Origin: an uncultured Sutterella sp.
GTDB lineage: Bacteria; Pseudomonadota; Gammaproteobacteria; Burkholderiales; Burkholderiaceae_F
Direction: 5' to 3'
NCBI GenBank assembly: GCA_949282745.1
Contig: CASDQM010000033.1
Span: 1 to 60,825 of the forward strand
Length of the DNA stretch: 60,825 nucleotides
Under the pieces are notes generated by a model that saw only the letters and a program-made list of their open reading frames with translations, was not told the DNA's origin and ran no database searches. A program made the position numbers and the translations under genes. This document shows, one piece after another, positions 49,509 to 58,529 of the stretch; the first letter of the stretch is position 1; each line of letters starts with the position of its first letter.

Positions 49509-51004
49509 TGCAGCACACCATCGACACGGTCAGCATGACGGGGCCGTTCCTTACCGTCATCATTCTCTACTGTCTCATTCTGACGGGTCTCGGCTGGTAC
49601 GGTTCTCAGAAGAACCGTTCGCTTTCCGACTTCTTCACGATGTCCGGGAAGGCCGGGGCCATTCTTACGGGCGTCGCCTACTTCTCGACCCAGTACTCCA
49701 TGTCGACCTTCATGGGCGTGCCGGGGTCGATCTACCACGTCGGCTACGCCGGGATGTCCGTCTCGGTGCCGGGCATCGCCTTCTCGATGCTCATCCCCGC
49801 GCTTCTCGTCGGTCGCCGGCTCATCACGCTCGGTCACCGCTACAAGATGCTCACGATGGCCGACTACCTCGCGGACCGCTATGAGTCGACCGGCATCCGC
49901 GGCCTTCTCGCCGTCCTCATGCTCGTCTTCCTCGTCTCGATGATGGGCGCGCAGACGATCGGCGGCGGCGTGATCTTCACGACCTACACGGGCGCGCCCG
50001 AATGGGTCGGGATCACCGTCATGGGCGTCACCGTGATTCTCTACTGCATGGCGGGCGGCATCCGCTCGATCATGCTCACCGACCTCATCCAGGGCATCCT
50101 CATGGTCGTGACGGCCGTCGTCACCTTCTTCGTGTCGCTTGAATTGGGCGGCGGTCTCGACGTCATCAACGCCAAGCTCGCGGCCATGGACACGAACTAC
50201 GTGAGCTTCCCGGGTCACAACAACAGCTATCCCTGGCAGAACTACGTCTCGATGATCGTGATGTGGTCCTTCTTTGCGATCGGTCAGCCCCATCTCTTCA
50301 CGAAGTTCTTCACGATGAAGGACCACAAGACGATGTTCAAGGCCGTCATTCTCGGCACGCTCGGCATGTGGTTCTCCGCCTCCTTCATCGAATGGTGCGG
50401 CGTCACGGGCATCATCGCCTTCCCGGGCCTCGAAGGAAAGAACTCCGACTTCGTCGTGCCGCTGATTCTGCAGGGCGGCCTCTCGCCGATCCTCTCGTCC
50501 CTCATGGTGGCGGGCATCTTCTCGGCGGGCATGTCGACGATTTCGTCGCTGCTTCTCACGGCCACGTCCGCCGCGTCGCGCGACCTCTATCAGAAGATTC
50601 TGAAGCGTGACGCCACCGACGAAGAAACCTGGCGCCTCTCGAAGGTGATCACGGTCGTCCTCGGCATCATTGCGATCGGCATCGGCATCTCCAAGCCCGG
50701 CTCCATCTTCCAGATCGTCCTCTTCGCCTTCGGCGGCCTCGGCATCTGGGCGGCTCCGATCCTGCTCGGCATGTACTGGCGCCGCGCCACGACGACGAGC
50801 GTCTACGTGGGCGTCATCGCCGCAGAAATCCTCTACGTCCTCATCACGCTCGAATTCCCGAGCTGGTCCTTCGGCTTCAATCCGCTGATCGTCGCCTGGG
50901 CCTTCGCGATGATCGTGATGATCCTCGTGAGCCTCGTGACGAAGCCCGTGTCGGAAGCGACGATCCGCCGTCACTTCGACGACCTCGACCGCCACGCCGA
51001 CTGA
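49508..51004 (+). CDS. Sodium:solute symporter (SSS family)
   Basis: This 498-residue transporter has about 13 hydrophobic segments and the SSS landmarks: LGWYGSQKNRSLSDFFT near the start, YFSTQYSMSTFMGVPG, CMAGGIRSIMLTDLIQG, and FSAGMSTISSLLLTATSAASRDL with the sodium-site serines. It imports an organic solute with sodium; the closest general type is pantothenate/proline-like. The neighbouring creatininase- and M28-family hydrolases suggest an amide or peptide-like substrate, but this is context only. Confidence 0.88.
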   Translation: MQHTIDTVSMTGPFLTVIILYCLILTGLGWYGSQKNRSLSDFFTMSGKAGAILTGVAYFSTQYSMSTFMGVPGSIYHVGYAGMSVSVPGIAFSMLIPALLVGRRLITLGHRYKMLTMADYLADRYESTGIRGLLAVLMLVFLVSMMGAQTIGGGVIFTTYTGAPEWVGITVMGVTVILYCMAGGIRSIMLTDLIQGILMVVTAVVTFFVSLELGGGLDVINAKLAAMDTNYVSFPGHNNSYPWQNYVSMIVMWSFFAIGQPHLFTKFFTMKDHKTMFKAVILGTLGMWFSASFIEWCGVTGIIAFPGLEGKNSDFVVPLILQGGLSPILSSLMVAGIFSAGMSTISSLLLTATSAASRDLYQKILKRDATDEETWRLSKVITVVLGIIAIGIGISKPGSIFQIVLFAFGGLGIWAAPILLGMYWRRATTTSVYVGVIAAEILYVLITLEFPSWSFGFNPLIVAWAFAMIVMILVSLVTKPVSEATIRRHFDDLDRHAD

Positions 51005-51065
51005 CGTTTCCCTTTCAACCTTTCGGAAAGCCGCCCCGCGCGGCTTTCCCTCTTTGAGGCGCATC

Positions 51066-51845
51066 ATGCAGCTTGCTCATCTCTCCTGGCACAAGGCCGA
51101 ACCGATTCTGAAGAACCCCGACACGCTCGTCGTCATCCCCGTGGGCAGCACCGAGCAGCACGGCCCCGTGGGCCCGCTCGGCACCGACTGGCTCATTCCG
51201 GAATGGATTACGAAGGAAATGGAAAAGCGCTGCGACATCCTCGTCACGCCCGTCGTTCCTTTCGGCGTCGCGACGCACCACACGTCGTTTCCCGGCACGA
51301 TCGACATGGGGCTCGACACGATGACGGGGATCTTCCGCGGCATCTTTGAAAGTCTCACCCGCCACGGCGCGCGGCGCTTCCTCGTCGTGAACGGCCACGG
51401 CGGCAACGACCCCGCCATTGAACGCGCAGGGCTCGAGACCGCCCGCAAGACGGGCGCGCTCGTCGCGCTTCTCAACTGGTGGAGCATCGCCCCGCAGCTC
51501 AATCCCGAGTGGACGACCGGACACGGCGACGCGCAGGAAGTCTCCGCGATGGCCTACATTCACCCCGAATTCGTCGACCTCAAGGACTGTCCCGAAACCC
51601 GCGCGAACAACCTCTCCGACGAGCTCGTCTTCACGCACCTCTCGAGCCTCAAATTCCGCGGCGCCAACGTGAAGCTCGTGCGCGACATCCGACTCGGGAT
51701 TCCCGAGGGCGGCTACGGCGGCATCGCGAGCGAAAAGGCCACGGCCGAATGGGGCGAAGCGATGATGCCCGCGATCGTCGACTACTTCTGCGAATTCGCC
51801 GACGCCTTCCGCAAGATCCCGCTCGACCGTCCGCTCGAAAGGTAA
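51066..51845 (+). CDS. Creatininase-family hydrolase
   Basis: This 259-residue protein carries the creatininase motifs: VVIPVGSTEQHGPVGPLGTDW (Glu, His and Asp metal ligands), FVNGHGGND-like VVNGHGGNDP, and DAQEVSAM with a further Glu. Family members are metal-dependent amidohydrolases acting on creatinine, formylated intermediates or mycofactocin precursors. The substrate here is unknown. The ATG at 51066 follows GAGG; an in-frame TTG upstream is less likely. It lies between the symporter and M28 genes and may form an operon with them. Confidence 0.85.
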   Translation: MQLAHLSWHKAEPILKNPDTLVVIPVGSTEQHGPVGPLGTDWLIPEWITKEMEKRCDILVTPVVPFGVATHHTSFPGTIDMGLDTMTGIFRGIFESLTRHGARRFLVVNGHGGNDPAIERAGLETARKTGALVALLNWWSIAPQLNPEWTTGHGDAQEVSAMAYIHPEFVDLKDCPETRANNLSDELVFTHLSSLKFRGANVKLVRDIRLGIPEGGYGGIASEKATAEWGEAMMPAIVDYFCEFADAFRKIPLDRPLER

Positions 51846-51885
51846 AATCTGCGTTTTGTCCCGATTTCCTTTCCGGAGAATCCAT

Positions 51886-53517
51886 ATGCCCTTCCCCACT
51901 GACAACGCCCGTTTCGCCGAAATCCTCGAAACGACGCTCCATGATCTCGTCCGCACGGGCGAGCGCCTCTCGAACGACAACGAAACGAAAGCGTTCGATC
52001 TTCTCGAAGAGCGCTTTCGCGCAACGGGCGCCGAGGTGAAAAGGGAAACCGTGCCGCTCTTTGTCTCGACCGTTCCGCACGCTCGCGTGGAAGTGAACGG
52101 CGAGACGCTGCGCGCCCAAGGGAACGCCATGACGGCTCCCGTCACGACGGGCTCGGGCGGATCCCGGCGTTTCCGCGTGACGGGAAAGCCCGTTCCCTGG
52201 ACGGACGACGCGAAGGCGCCCGAAGAACCCGCGGTCGCAATCGTTACGGGCCTTGCGAACCTCGGAATTCTGCGCCGCGCGGAGCGCCTCGGCTTTGCGG
52301 GCGTTCTCTTCGTCACGGGCGAGCGCATCCACCGCATGATCGTCTCCGACGTCTGGGGGAGTCCCGTCCCGGGCGTCGAAGACCGCTACGTCTCGATTCC
52401 GAACGCTTCGATCGACAATGCGACGGCCGAGCGCTTGGGCGACGGTCCCGTGACGCTCGAAATCGAAACGGAGAGCCGCTGGATCGCGAGCCCCGTGCTC
52501 ACCGCCACGCTTCCCGGGACGGAATCGGACAAGTACGCGCTTCTTACGGGTCACATCGACAGCTGGGGCGCCGGCGCGATCGACAACGCTTCGGGCCTCG
52601 CCGCCTCGACGGCGATTCTCGACGAACTTGCCAAAACGCCTCACCCCTACGGCCTCAAAGTGGTCGTCTGGTCGGGACACAGCCACGGACGCTATGCGGG
52701 AAGCACCGCCTGGTGCGACCGGCACGCATCCGAGCTCGCCCGGCGCGCCTTCCTGCACGTGAATCTCGACTGCCTCGGCATGGCGGGCGCCACGCTCTAC
52801 GGCTTCGCCCCGGCGATGCCCTCGACCGAAGGCCTTGCGCGCCGCGCGCTCGCTCTCCCCGAAGGCGAGACCGTGCGCTTCACGCGCTTCAACCGTTCCT
52901 GCGACCAGTCCTTCCTTGCGCTCGGGATTCCGAGCGTCTTCTCGAACGTTTCGCTCGTGCCGCCCGATCCGAAGCTCGCCGTGGCGGGCCTTGCGGGCGG
53001 CTACGGCGACCGCTGGCACTCGGACGACGACACCGAGGAAGGGATCGACCGGGCGTTTCTCCTGCGCGACGCCCTCGCGGGGCTTCGCGCGGTGACGGAA
53101 GCCCTCGAACGAGGCCCCGAAGCGCTCTCGGCCGCCGCGGAATGGCGAGACTTTTCGAGCCGCACGCTCAAGGCCGTCCATGACGCCATGAAGAAGCTCA
53201 GCGCGACCAGCGAAGGCATGCTTTACTGCCGCGCGGACGTCTGGGGCACGTACATCGATCTTCTCATCGAGACGGAGATGCGTCTGCAGGGCCTTACCGA
53301 CGACGAGGCGGATGCCTTCCTGCGACGTCTCATCGCGGTTTCCTACACGTCCGACGACGCAGGACGTTACGACCCCGCGGGGATCGACGCCGTCACCCCC
53401 TTTGAGCGCGAAGTGAAGGCCCTGCTCGGCGAAACGGAATTCTCGCACGCCCGCGCGACGGCGCTTCTTCGCAGCCTCAATTCGCTCGAGCGCAAAATCG
53501 CCCGTCTTTTGCCCTGA
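51886..53517 (+). CDS. M28-like peptidase-fold protein lacking the usual Glu pair
   Basis: This 543-residue cytoplasmic protein has a PA-like insert and an M28 zinc-peptidase fold. Metal ligands are visible as TGHIDSWG, AIDNASG, NLDCLGM and WHSDDDT. In place of the normal catalytic/ligand EE motif (EExGxxGS) it has SGHSHGRYAGS, so the catalytic base is not conventional. It may be an amidase with altered chemistry or a non-catalytic member. A C-terminal helical domain extends it. GGAGAA precedes the ATG. It follows the creatininase gene by 40 bp. Confidence 0.78.
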   Translation: MPFPTDNARFAEILETTLHDLVRTGERLSNDNETKAFDLLEERFRATGAEVKRETVPLFVSTVPHARVEVNGETLRAQGNAMTAPVTTGSGGSRRFRVTGKPVPWTDDAKAPEEPAVAIVTGLANLGILRRAERLGFAGVLFVTGERIHRMIVSDVWGSPVPGVEDRYVSIPNASIDNATAERLGDGPVTLEIETESRWIASPVLTATLPGTESDKYALLTGHIDSWGAGAIDNASGLAASTAILDELAKTPHPYGLKVVVWSGHSHGRYAGSTAWCDRHASELARRAFLHVNLDCLGMAGATLYGFAPAMPSTEGLARRALALPEGETVRFTRFNRSCDQSFLALGIPSVFSNVSLVPPDPKLAVAGLAGGYGDRWHSDDDTEEGIDRAFLLRDALAGLRAVTEALERGPEALSAAAEWRDFSSRTLKAVHDAMKKLSATSEGMLYCRADVWGTYIDLLIETEMRLQGLTDDEADAFLRRLIAVSYTSDDAGRYDPAGIDAVTPFEREVKALLGETEFSHARATALLRSLNSLERKIARLLP

Positions 53518-53552
53518 ACGGCCTGAAAACAGCGCGGTTCGGCAATCTTTTC

Positions 53553-53581
53553 TCGGGACTTTCGCCCGCGCATGCTACAAT
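53553..53581 (+). promoter_or_regulatory. Promoter-like TCGGGA-N17-TACAAT before the TRAP genes
   Basis: TACAAT (53576-53581) lies 40 bp before the DctP GTG. TCGGGA (53553-53558) lies 17 bp upstream, as at 16454 and 33668. Confidence 0.55.
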
Positions 53582-53620
53582 TTTCGGAATTTCCATCCCA
53601 CTCCTTTCCCGAGGTCAGCC

Positions 53621-54622
53621 GTGAAGTCTCTTCTCTGCGCCACACTTTCCGCCGTCTTCCTTGCGGTCGCCCCGCAGGCCGACGCCGCCGACTTTGACAA
53701 CCTTACGATCCGCCTCGCCCACACGGCCGCGGTGTCTCACGCCCACCACGAGGCGGCGCAGCTCTTTGCGAAGAACGTCGCCGAACGCACGGGCAACAAA
53801 GTGAAGGTCGAGGTCTATCCCGCGGGCGAATTGGGCGACCAGCCCTCGCTTGCGGAACAGGTGACGCTAGGCGCCCTTGACATGGCCGTCGTCTCGCTCG
53901 GCAACATGGCGATGTACTCGAAGAAGTTGAACGCCATGACGGCGCCCTTCCTCTTTGAAGACTACGACCACGCCCACCGCGTGATCGACGGCTTCGTCAT
54001 GGACTGGATGAACCAGGGCCTCGCCGAACACGACTCGGTCGGTCTTTCGATGTTCGACTACGGCTTCCGCCAGACGACGACGCAGGACATCGTCGTCAAC
54101 AAGGCCGAAGACCTCAAGGGCGTCAAGATCCGCGTGCCGCCCTCCACGGGGCTTCTCGCCGCCTTTGACGCGATCGGCGCCAACACGCAGCGCATCGCCT
54201 ACTCCGAGCTCTACACGTCCCTCAAGCAGGGCGTCGTCGCGGCCGAGGAAAATCCCGTCTTCACGATTCTCGCCGACTCACTCTTTGAAACCCAGAATCA
54301 GCTCGCGCTCACGAACCACTACTTCGACTGCCAGATTCTGCTCGCCAACAAGATGTTCTTCGACGGGCTCTCGCCCGAACTTCAGGCCATCCTGAAGGAA
54401 GAGGCCGTCAAGGCGCAGAACCTCACGCGCGAGCGCATCTCCCACGGCGAAGCCGCCGTCGTGGAGGAACTCAAGAAAAAGGGCATGAACGTGACCGTGC
54501 CCGACCGCGAGTCGTTCGTCCGCCTCATGCAGCCCGCCTACGACAAGGTGGGCGAGCTCGCCGGCAAGGAAGAAATGGCGAAGCTCCTCAAGGCCATCGA
54601 CGCCGCGCGCACCGCGAAGTGA
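53621..54622 (+). CDS. TRAP transporter substrate-binding protein (DctP family)
   Basis: This 333-residue protein has a signal peptide (residues 1-22). The DctP fold follows, with IRLAHTAAVSHAHHEAAQLFA, VYPAGELGDQPSLAEQV, the conserved arginine-containing FRQTTTQDIVV, KIRVPPSTGLLAAFDAIGA, and LKQGVVAAEENP. It binds an organic acid in the periplasm and delivers it to the membrane subunits downstream. The GTG at 53621 follows GAGG. The substrate is unknown. A gap of about 100 bp separates it from dctM. Confidence 0.9.
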   Translation: MKSLLCATLSAVFLAVAPQADAADFDNLTIRLAHTAAVSHAHHEAAQLFAKNVAERTGNKVKVEVYPAGELGDQPSLAEQVTLGALDMAVVSLGNMAMYSKKLNAMTAPFLFEDYDHAHRVIDGFVMDWMNQGLAEHDSVGLSMFDYGFRQTTTQDIVVNKAEDLKGVKIRVPPSTGLLAAFDAIGANTQRIAYSELYTSLKQGVVAAEENPVFTILADSLFETQNQLALTNHYFDCQILLANKMFFDGLSPELQAILKEEAVKAQNLTRERISHGEAAVVEELKKKGMNVTVPDRESFVRLMQPAYDKVGELAGKEEMAKLLKAIDAARTAK

Positions 54623-54720
54623 CGCTCCGCGCCCTCTGACGCAACGGATGCTTTCGCCCGCCGAGGACGAAGGCATCCTTCTTTTTTGACAGCCTCTTCT
54701 TCCTACTGCGGATTTCCATC

Positions 54721-56004
54721 ATGGTCATGTTTATGATCTTCACCGCCGTGCTCGTGCTGATGATGATCGGCGTCACGACGGCCGTCACGATGGGCGGCGT
54801 TTCGATCGCCACCTATCTCTGGGCGGGCGGCGACCCGGCACGGCTCTTCCTCGTGGCCCAGCGCATGTACGCGCAGGTCTCGGGGATCACGCTCATGTCG
54901 ATTCCCTTCTTCCTCCTCATGGGGAACCTCATGACGGTGGGCGGCGTCAGCAAGAGCCTCTTCGGCTTCGGGCGCGTGTGCATCGGCCACCGCTCGGGCG
55001 GGCTTGCCAACGCCGCCATCGTCGCCTGCATCGTCATGGCCGCCATGTCGGGTTCGGCCGCGGCCTGCGCGGCCGGGATCGGCATGATCGCCATCGCCGA
55101 AATGACGAAGTCCGGCTACGAGCGGTCGTTCAGCTGCGCGACGATCGCCGCGGGCGGCGCCCTCGGTCCGATCATCCCGCCGAGCATCACGCTCATTCTC
55201 TACGCGGGCCTCACGCAGACGAGCGTGAACGCTCTCTTTGCGGCGGGCGCGGTTCCGGGCGTTCTCCTCGGGATCCTCTTCATGTTCTGGTCCTCCTACG
55301 TTTCGCACCGCCGCGGCTACGCCGTGACGCCCCGCGCGGGCTGGCGCGAACGCTGGGACGCCTTCCGCGAGGCCTTCTTCTCGCTTCTCACCCCGGTGAT
55401 CGTGATCGGCGGCATGTTCGCGGGTCTCTTCACCGCAACGGAAGCGGCCGCGGTCGCGTCGCTCTACGTGGCGATCCTCGGGTTCTTCGTCTTCAAAACC
55501 CTCTCCGTCAAGGATCTACCCAAGATTCTCTGGGACACGGTCGAGCAGACCGCCAAGGTGATGTTCATCATCGCCACGGCCGGGTTCTTCCAGTACGTGC
55601 TCCTCTACACGCGCATTCCGCAGCAGACGATCGCCTTCATGACGACCACCTTCTCGTCGGCGATGCCCGTTCTCATGCTCATCATCGCAATCCTCGTCAT
55701 CATGGGGTGCTTCCTCGAAGGGACGGCGATCCTCCTCATCACGGTGCCGATCTTTGTGCCCCTCATGAAGAGCTTCGGCTTCGACATCGTGCAGCTCGGG
55801 ATCGTCATGTGCATCGCGCTCGCCGTGGGCGTCTTGACGCCGCCCGTCGGGCTCAATCTCTACGTGATGTCCTCGATTACGGGAGAAAAGGTGATGAACA
55901 TCGCCAAGGACTCTTTGGGCTACGTCGCCATCATGATTCTCATGGCCGTGGCGGTCGCGCTCATCCCCGACCTGTCGCTCGCCTTCTCGCGCCTCGTGTC
56001 CTGA
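54721..56004 (+). CDS. TRAP transporter large permease (DctM family)
   Basis: This 427-residue membrane protein has about 11-12 helices with DctM features: the SIPFFLLMGNLMTVGGVS region, SGSAAACAAGIGMIAIAEM (sodium/substrate site), and GPIIPPSITLILYAGLTQTS. It forms the main sodium-driven transport unit with the DctQ subunit. In most TRAP operons DctQ comes before DctM; here it follows. The start at MVMFMIFTAVLVLMM is the only plausible one. Confidence 0.9.
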   Translation: MVMFMIFTAVLVLMMIGVTTAVTMGGVSIATYLWAGGDPARLFLVAQRMYAQVSGITLMSIPFFLLMGNLMTVGGVSKSLFGFGRVCIGHRSGGLANAAIVACIVMAAMSGSAAACAAGIGMIAIAEMTKSGYERSFSCATIAAGGALGPIIPPSITLILYAGLTQTSVNALFAAGAVPGVLLGILFMFWSSYVSHRRGYAVTPRAGWRERWDAFREAFFSLLTPVIVIGGMFAGLFTATEAAAVASLYVAILGFFVFKTLSVKDLPKILWDTVEQTAKVMFIIATAGFFQYVLLYTRIPQQTIAFMTTTFSSAMPVLMLIIAILVIMGCFLEGTAILLITVPIFVPLMKSFGFDIVQLGIVMCIALAVGVLTPPVGLNLYVMSSITGEKVMNIAKDSLGYVAIMILMAVAVALIPDLSLAFSRLVS

Positions 56005-56017
56005 CGGAGTATCGAAC

Positions 56018-56512
56018 ATGTCCTCTTTGCTCTCTCTCCTTCGCGCCGGCGACGAACTTCTCAGCCGCGTCGTGCGCGCGATCTGCGTCGTCGCCATGGC
56101 GTCGATCTTCATCATGTTCATCCTGAACGTCTTCGTGCGGTTCGTGCCGATCTACAACTTCACGCAGACGGACGACTGGATTCAGTTCGCGCTCGTCTGG
56201 ATGATCTTTCTGGGCGCCCAGGAACTCGTGCGCACGCGCAACCACTTCGTCGTGGACCTCTTCACGGACCGCCTGCGCGACCGCCTCTCAGGGCGGATCC
56301 TTCGCGTCATCGTCTGCGCGATCGAACTCGCCACCTACGCCGTCATCTGTTGGTACGGCTGGATCTGGGTGATGCGCTCGAACGCCACCATGCAGTCGAT
56401 CCCCTGGATGGAAGTGCGCTACATGTACGCTGCCATCCCCGTGAGCGCAGGCTTCATGACGCTCTACGGCATACGGGACCTCCTCGAGGCCCTGCGCCGT
56501 CTGCGCGGATAA
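56018..56512 (+). CDS. TRAP transporter small permease (DctQ family)
   Basis: This 164-residue protein has four membrane helices and the DctQ pattern: SLLRAGDELLSRVVRAICV, then IFIMFILNVFVRFVP, and FALVWMIFLGAQELVRTRNHF. It completes the TRAP transporter. GGAG at 56004-56010 precedes the ATG, and a perfect terminator follows at 56533. Confidence 0.9.
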   Translation: MSSLLSLLRAGDELLSRVVRAICVVAMASIFIMFILNVFVRFVPIYNFTQTDDWIQFALVWMIFLGAQELVRTRNHFVVDLFTDRLRDRLSGRILRVIVCAIELATYAVICWYGWIWVMRSNATMQSIPWMEVRYMYAAIPVSAGFMTLYGIRDLLEALRRLRG

Positions 56513-56532
56513 GAAGACCTCCGCGCCCCTCC

Positions 56533-56556
56533 AAGCCGCCTTCGGGCGGCTTTTTT
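56533..56556 (+). terminator. Terminator of the TRAP operon
   Basis: AAGCCGCC-TTCG-GGCGGCTT followed by TTTTG is a perfect UUCG-type rho-independent terminator. Confidence 0.92.
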
Positions 56557-56976
56557 GCGTCTTGTCTTTGCGCGCCACGCCCAAAGCCGGATCTGCGCCC
56601 CTGAAACCGATCTTTTCCTCCCTTTCCGGTCCCGAACAAATCTCCCGCGGCGGGAATGTTCATGGATAAGGCAAAGGTCTTGCATAAGACCCTTTTCCTG
56701 AACCGTCGTTCCCCACTCGTGCGCGCAACAACACGAAAAGAACATTGATGTCAAGGTGTTGACGAGAACGGTAACGATTTTCTCTCGTACGGGAAAATGT
56801 TTCCGGAATGATTTTTCATTTTTCTGCGTTGTCAACGTAAGAAAAATCCCTATGGAGAGCCTTTTGCGAAATGAGTTTACGAAATGTAAACTACACATTG
56901 AGGTCTTGGAGCAAAAGCAAATGCAATAGGTGCCTTTACGCCAAGCCGGAAAAAACAAAACACAACGGGAGGCTTT
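56557..56976. promoter_or_regulatory. 420-bp regulatory region of the dicarboxylate symporter
   Basis: No gene is seen. Features include GTCAA-GGTG-TTGAC near 56750, a separate GTTGTCAACG near 56829, and the palindrome AGTTTAC-GAAAT-GTAAACT (56874-56892). The region is AT-richer than its surroundings, and it probably holds the symporter promoter and several operator sites. Confidence 0.45.
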
Positions 56977-58212
56977 ATGTCATCCAAGAAACCCAAGATC
57001 AGTCTGGCTTGGCAGATGATGATCGGTCTAGCGCTCGGCGTCGTGGTCGGCGCGCTCGTGGAACAGGAAACCGCGAAAACTTTCCTTCAGCCGTTGGGCG
57101 ACCTCTTCATTCGCCTGATCCGCATGGTCGTGGTGCCGTTGGTGCTCGCCACCATCATTGCCGGCGCCGCCGGCATTTCGGACACCTCGAAGCTCGGCCG
57201 CGTCGCCACCAAGACGCTGATCTGCTACGCCCTCACGACGGCCGTCGCCGTTGCGATCGGCCTCGTCTTTGCAAGCTTCATCCAGCCGGGCGTCGGCCTT
57301 GACCTTTCGACCGAAGGTCTCGCCGCCAAGGCCGTCGAAGCGCCGCCGCTCACGCAGACGCTCTTGAACATCGTCCCGATCAACCCGATGCAGGCCATGT
57401 CCGAAGGCCAGATGTTGCAGATCATCTTCTTTGCGGTGATCTTCGGCTTCGGTCTCTCCGCCCTCGGCGAACGCGGCAAGCCCGTGCTCAACTTCTTCGA
57501 ACTCGTCGGCGACACGATGATCCGCGTCACGCACATCGTGATGCTCTACGCCCCGATCGGTGTGTTCGGCTTGATCGCCTTCACGGTGAGCCGTCACGGT
57601 CTCGGCGTTCTTCTGCCGCTCTTCCAGCTCATCCTCTCGTCCTTCCTCGCGACGGCCTTCTTCGTCATTCTCATTCTGGTGCCGCTCGTGCGCGTCGTCA
57701 CCGGCATCCCGATGATGACCTTCTACAAGGGCATCTTCGAACCGTGGCTCGTCGCCTTCACGACCTGCTCCTCGGCCGCGGCTCTGCCGGCGAACCTCAA
57801 CGCCGCCCGCCGTCTCGGCTCCACGAAGGCCGTGGCTTCCTTCTCGATTCCGCTCGGCAACACGATCAACATGAACGGAACGGCCATTTACATGGGCGTC
57901 TGCTCGATCTTCGCCGCGGAAGTCTACGGGCTTGACCTGACGATGGCCGACCAGCTCACGATCGTTCTGATGGGCGTTCTCGCCGCCGTCGGCACGGCCG
58001 GCGTCCCGGGTGCGGGCCTCATCATGACGACGGTGGTCTTCACGCAGGTCGGCATCCCGCTCGAAGCGGTGGCCCTCATTGCCGGCGTCGACCGTATTCT
58101 CGACATGATCCGTACGTCCATCAACGTGGTCGGCGACGTGGCCTCGGCCGTCATCGTCACGCGTCTTGAGGGCGACCTCGGAAGCGAACCCTACGTCGAA
58201 GGCGAAGCCTAA
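56977..58212 (+). CDS. Dicarboxylate/amino acid:cation symporter (DAACS family)
   Basis: This 411-residue protein resembles GltP/DctA. Characteristic stretches are GDLFIRLIRMVVVPLVLATI near the start, FTTCSSAAALPANL (the serine-rich HP1 loop), the NTINMNGTAIYMG sodium/substrate site, and GVPGAGLIMTT (HP2). It imports C4-dicarboxylates or glutamate/aspartate with sodium or protons. In this genome, fumarate import would fit the fumarate-type reductases, but this is inference. GGGAGG precedes the ATG. Confidence 0.92.
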   Translation: MSSKKPKISLAWQMMIGLALGVVVGALVEQETAKTFLQPLGDLFIRLIRMVVVPLVLATIIAGAAGISDTSKLGRVATKTLICYALTTAVAVAIGLVFASFIQPGVGLDLSTEGLAAKAVEAPPLTQTLLNIVPINPMQAMSEGQMLQIIFFAVIFGFGLSALGERGKPVLNFFELVGDTMIRVTHIVMLYAPIGVFGLIAFTVSRHGLGVLLPLFQLILSSFLATAFFVILILVPLVRVVTGIPMMTFYKGIFEPWLVAFTTCSSAAALPANLNAARRLGSTKAVASFSIPLGNTINMNGTAIYMGVCSIFAAEVYGLDLTMADQLTIVLMGVLAAVGTAGVPGAGLIMTTVVFTQVGIPLEAVALIAGVDRILDMIRTSINVVGDVASAVIVTRLEGDLGSEPYVEGEA

Positions 58213-58225
58213 ACGCTTTCTTCTC

Positions 58226-58297
58226 GGAGCGCCCCGTCCCCGGGCGCTCCGGCCGAATACAAGAAAGGGAGCGTACCAAGAGACGCTCCCTTTTCGT
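58226..58297. terminator. Tandem hairpins after the symporter gene
   Basis: GGAGCGCCC (58226-58234) pairs with GGGCGCTCC (58242-58250). AAAGGGAGCGT (58264-58274) pairs with ACGCTCCCTTT (58283-58293), followed by TCG. They probably terminate the symporter transcript. Confidence 0.8.
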
Positions 58298-58529
58298 TTG
58301 TCCGTCGTTTCCGTCGGTACAACCGCCGACGTTCCGAATCTTTTCTCGAAGCCTTCACCGATGCGGCGGACGTTTCCGAGGAAACTCCTCGGTTGACGGA
58401 TCCGCAGCGCAGTCGCGATTCCACGAAAACCAACGGCTCTCTCGGAACCGACGAACTTTCCAAGACCGTCGACCGCACGGGCCGACATCGAGAAGATTCT
58501 CTCTTCCGCTTTGGGCGGTCGTACGCCTC
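58298..58529. other. Stretch without a convincing gene
   Basis: A short inverted repeat CCGAGGA-AAC-TCCTCGG (58376-58392) is the only structure seen. Reading frames here have no start, ribosome site or family resemblance worth calling. Confidence 0.4.
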
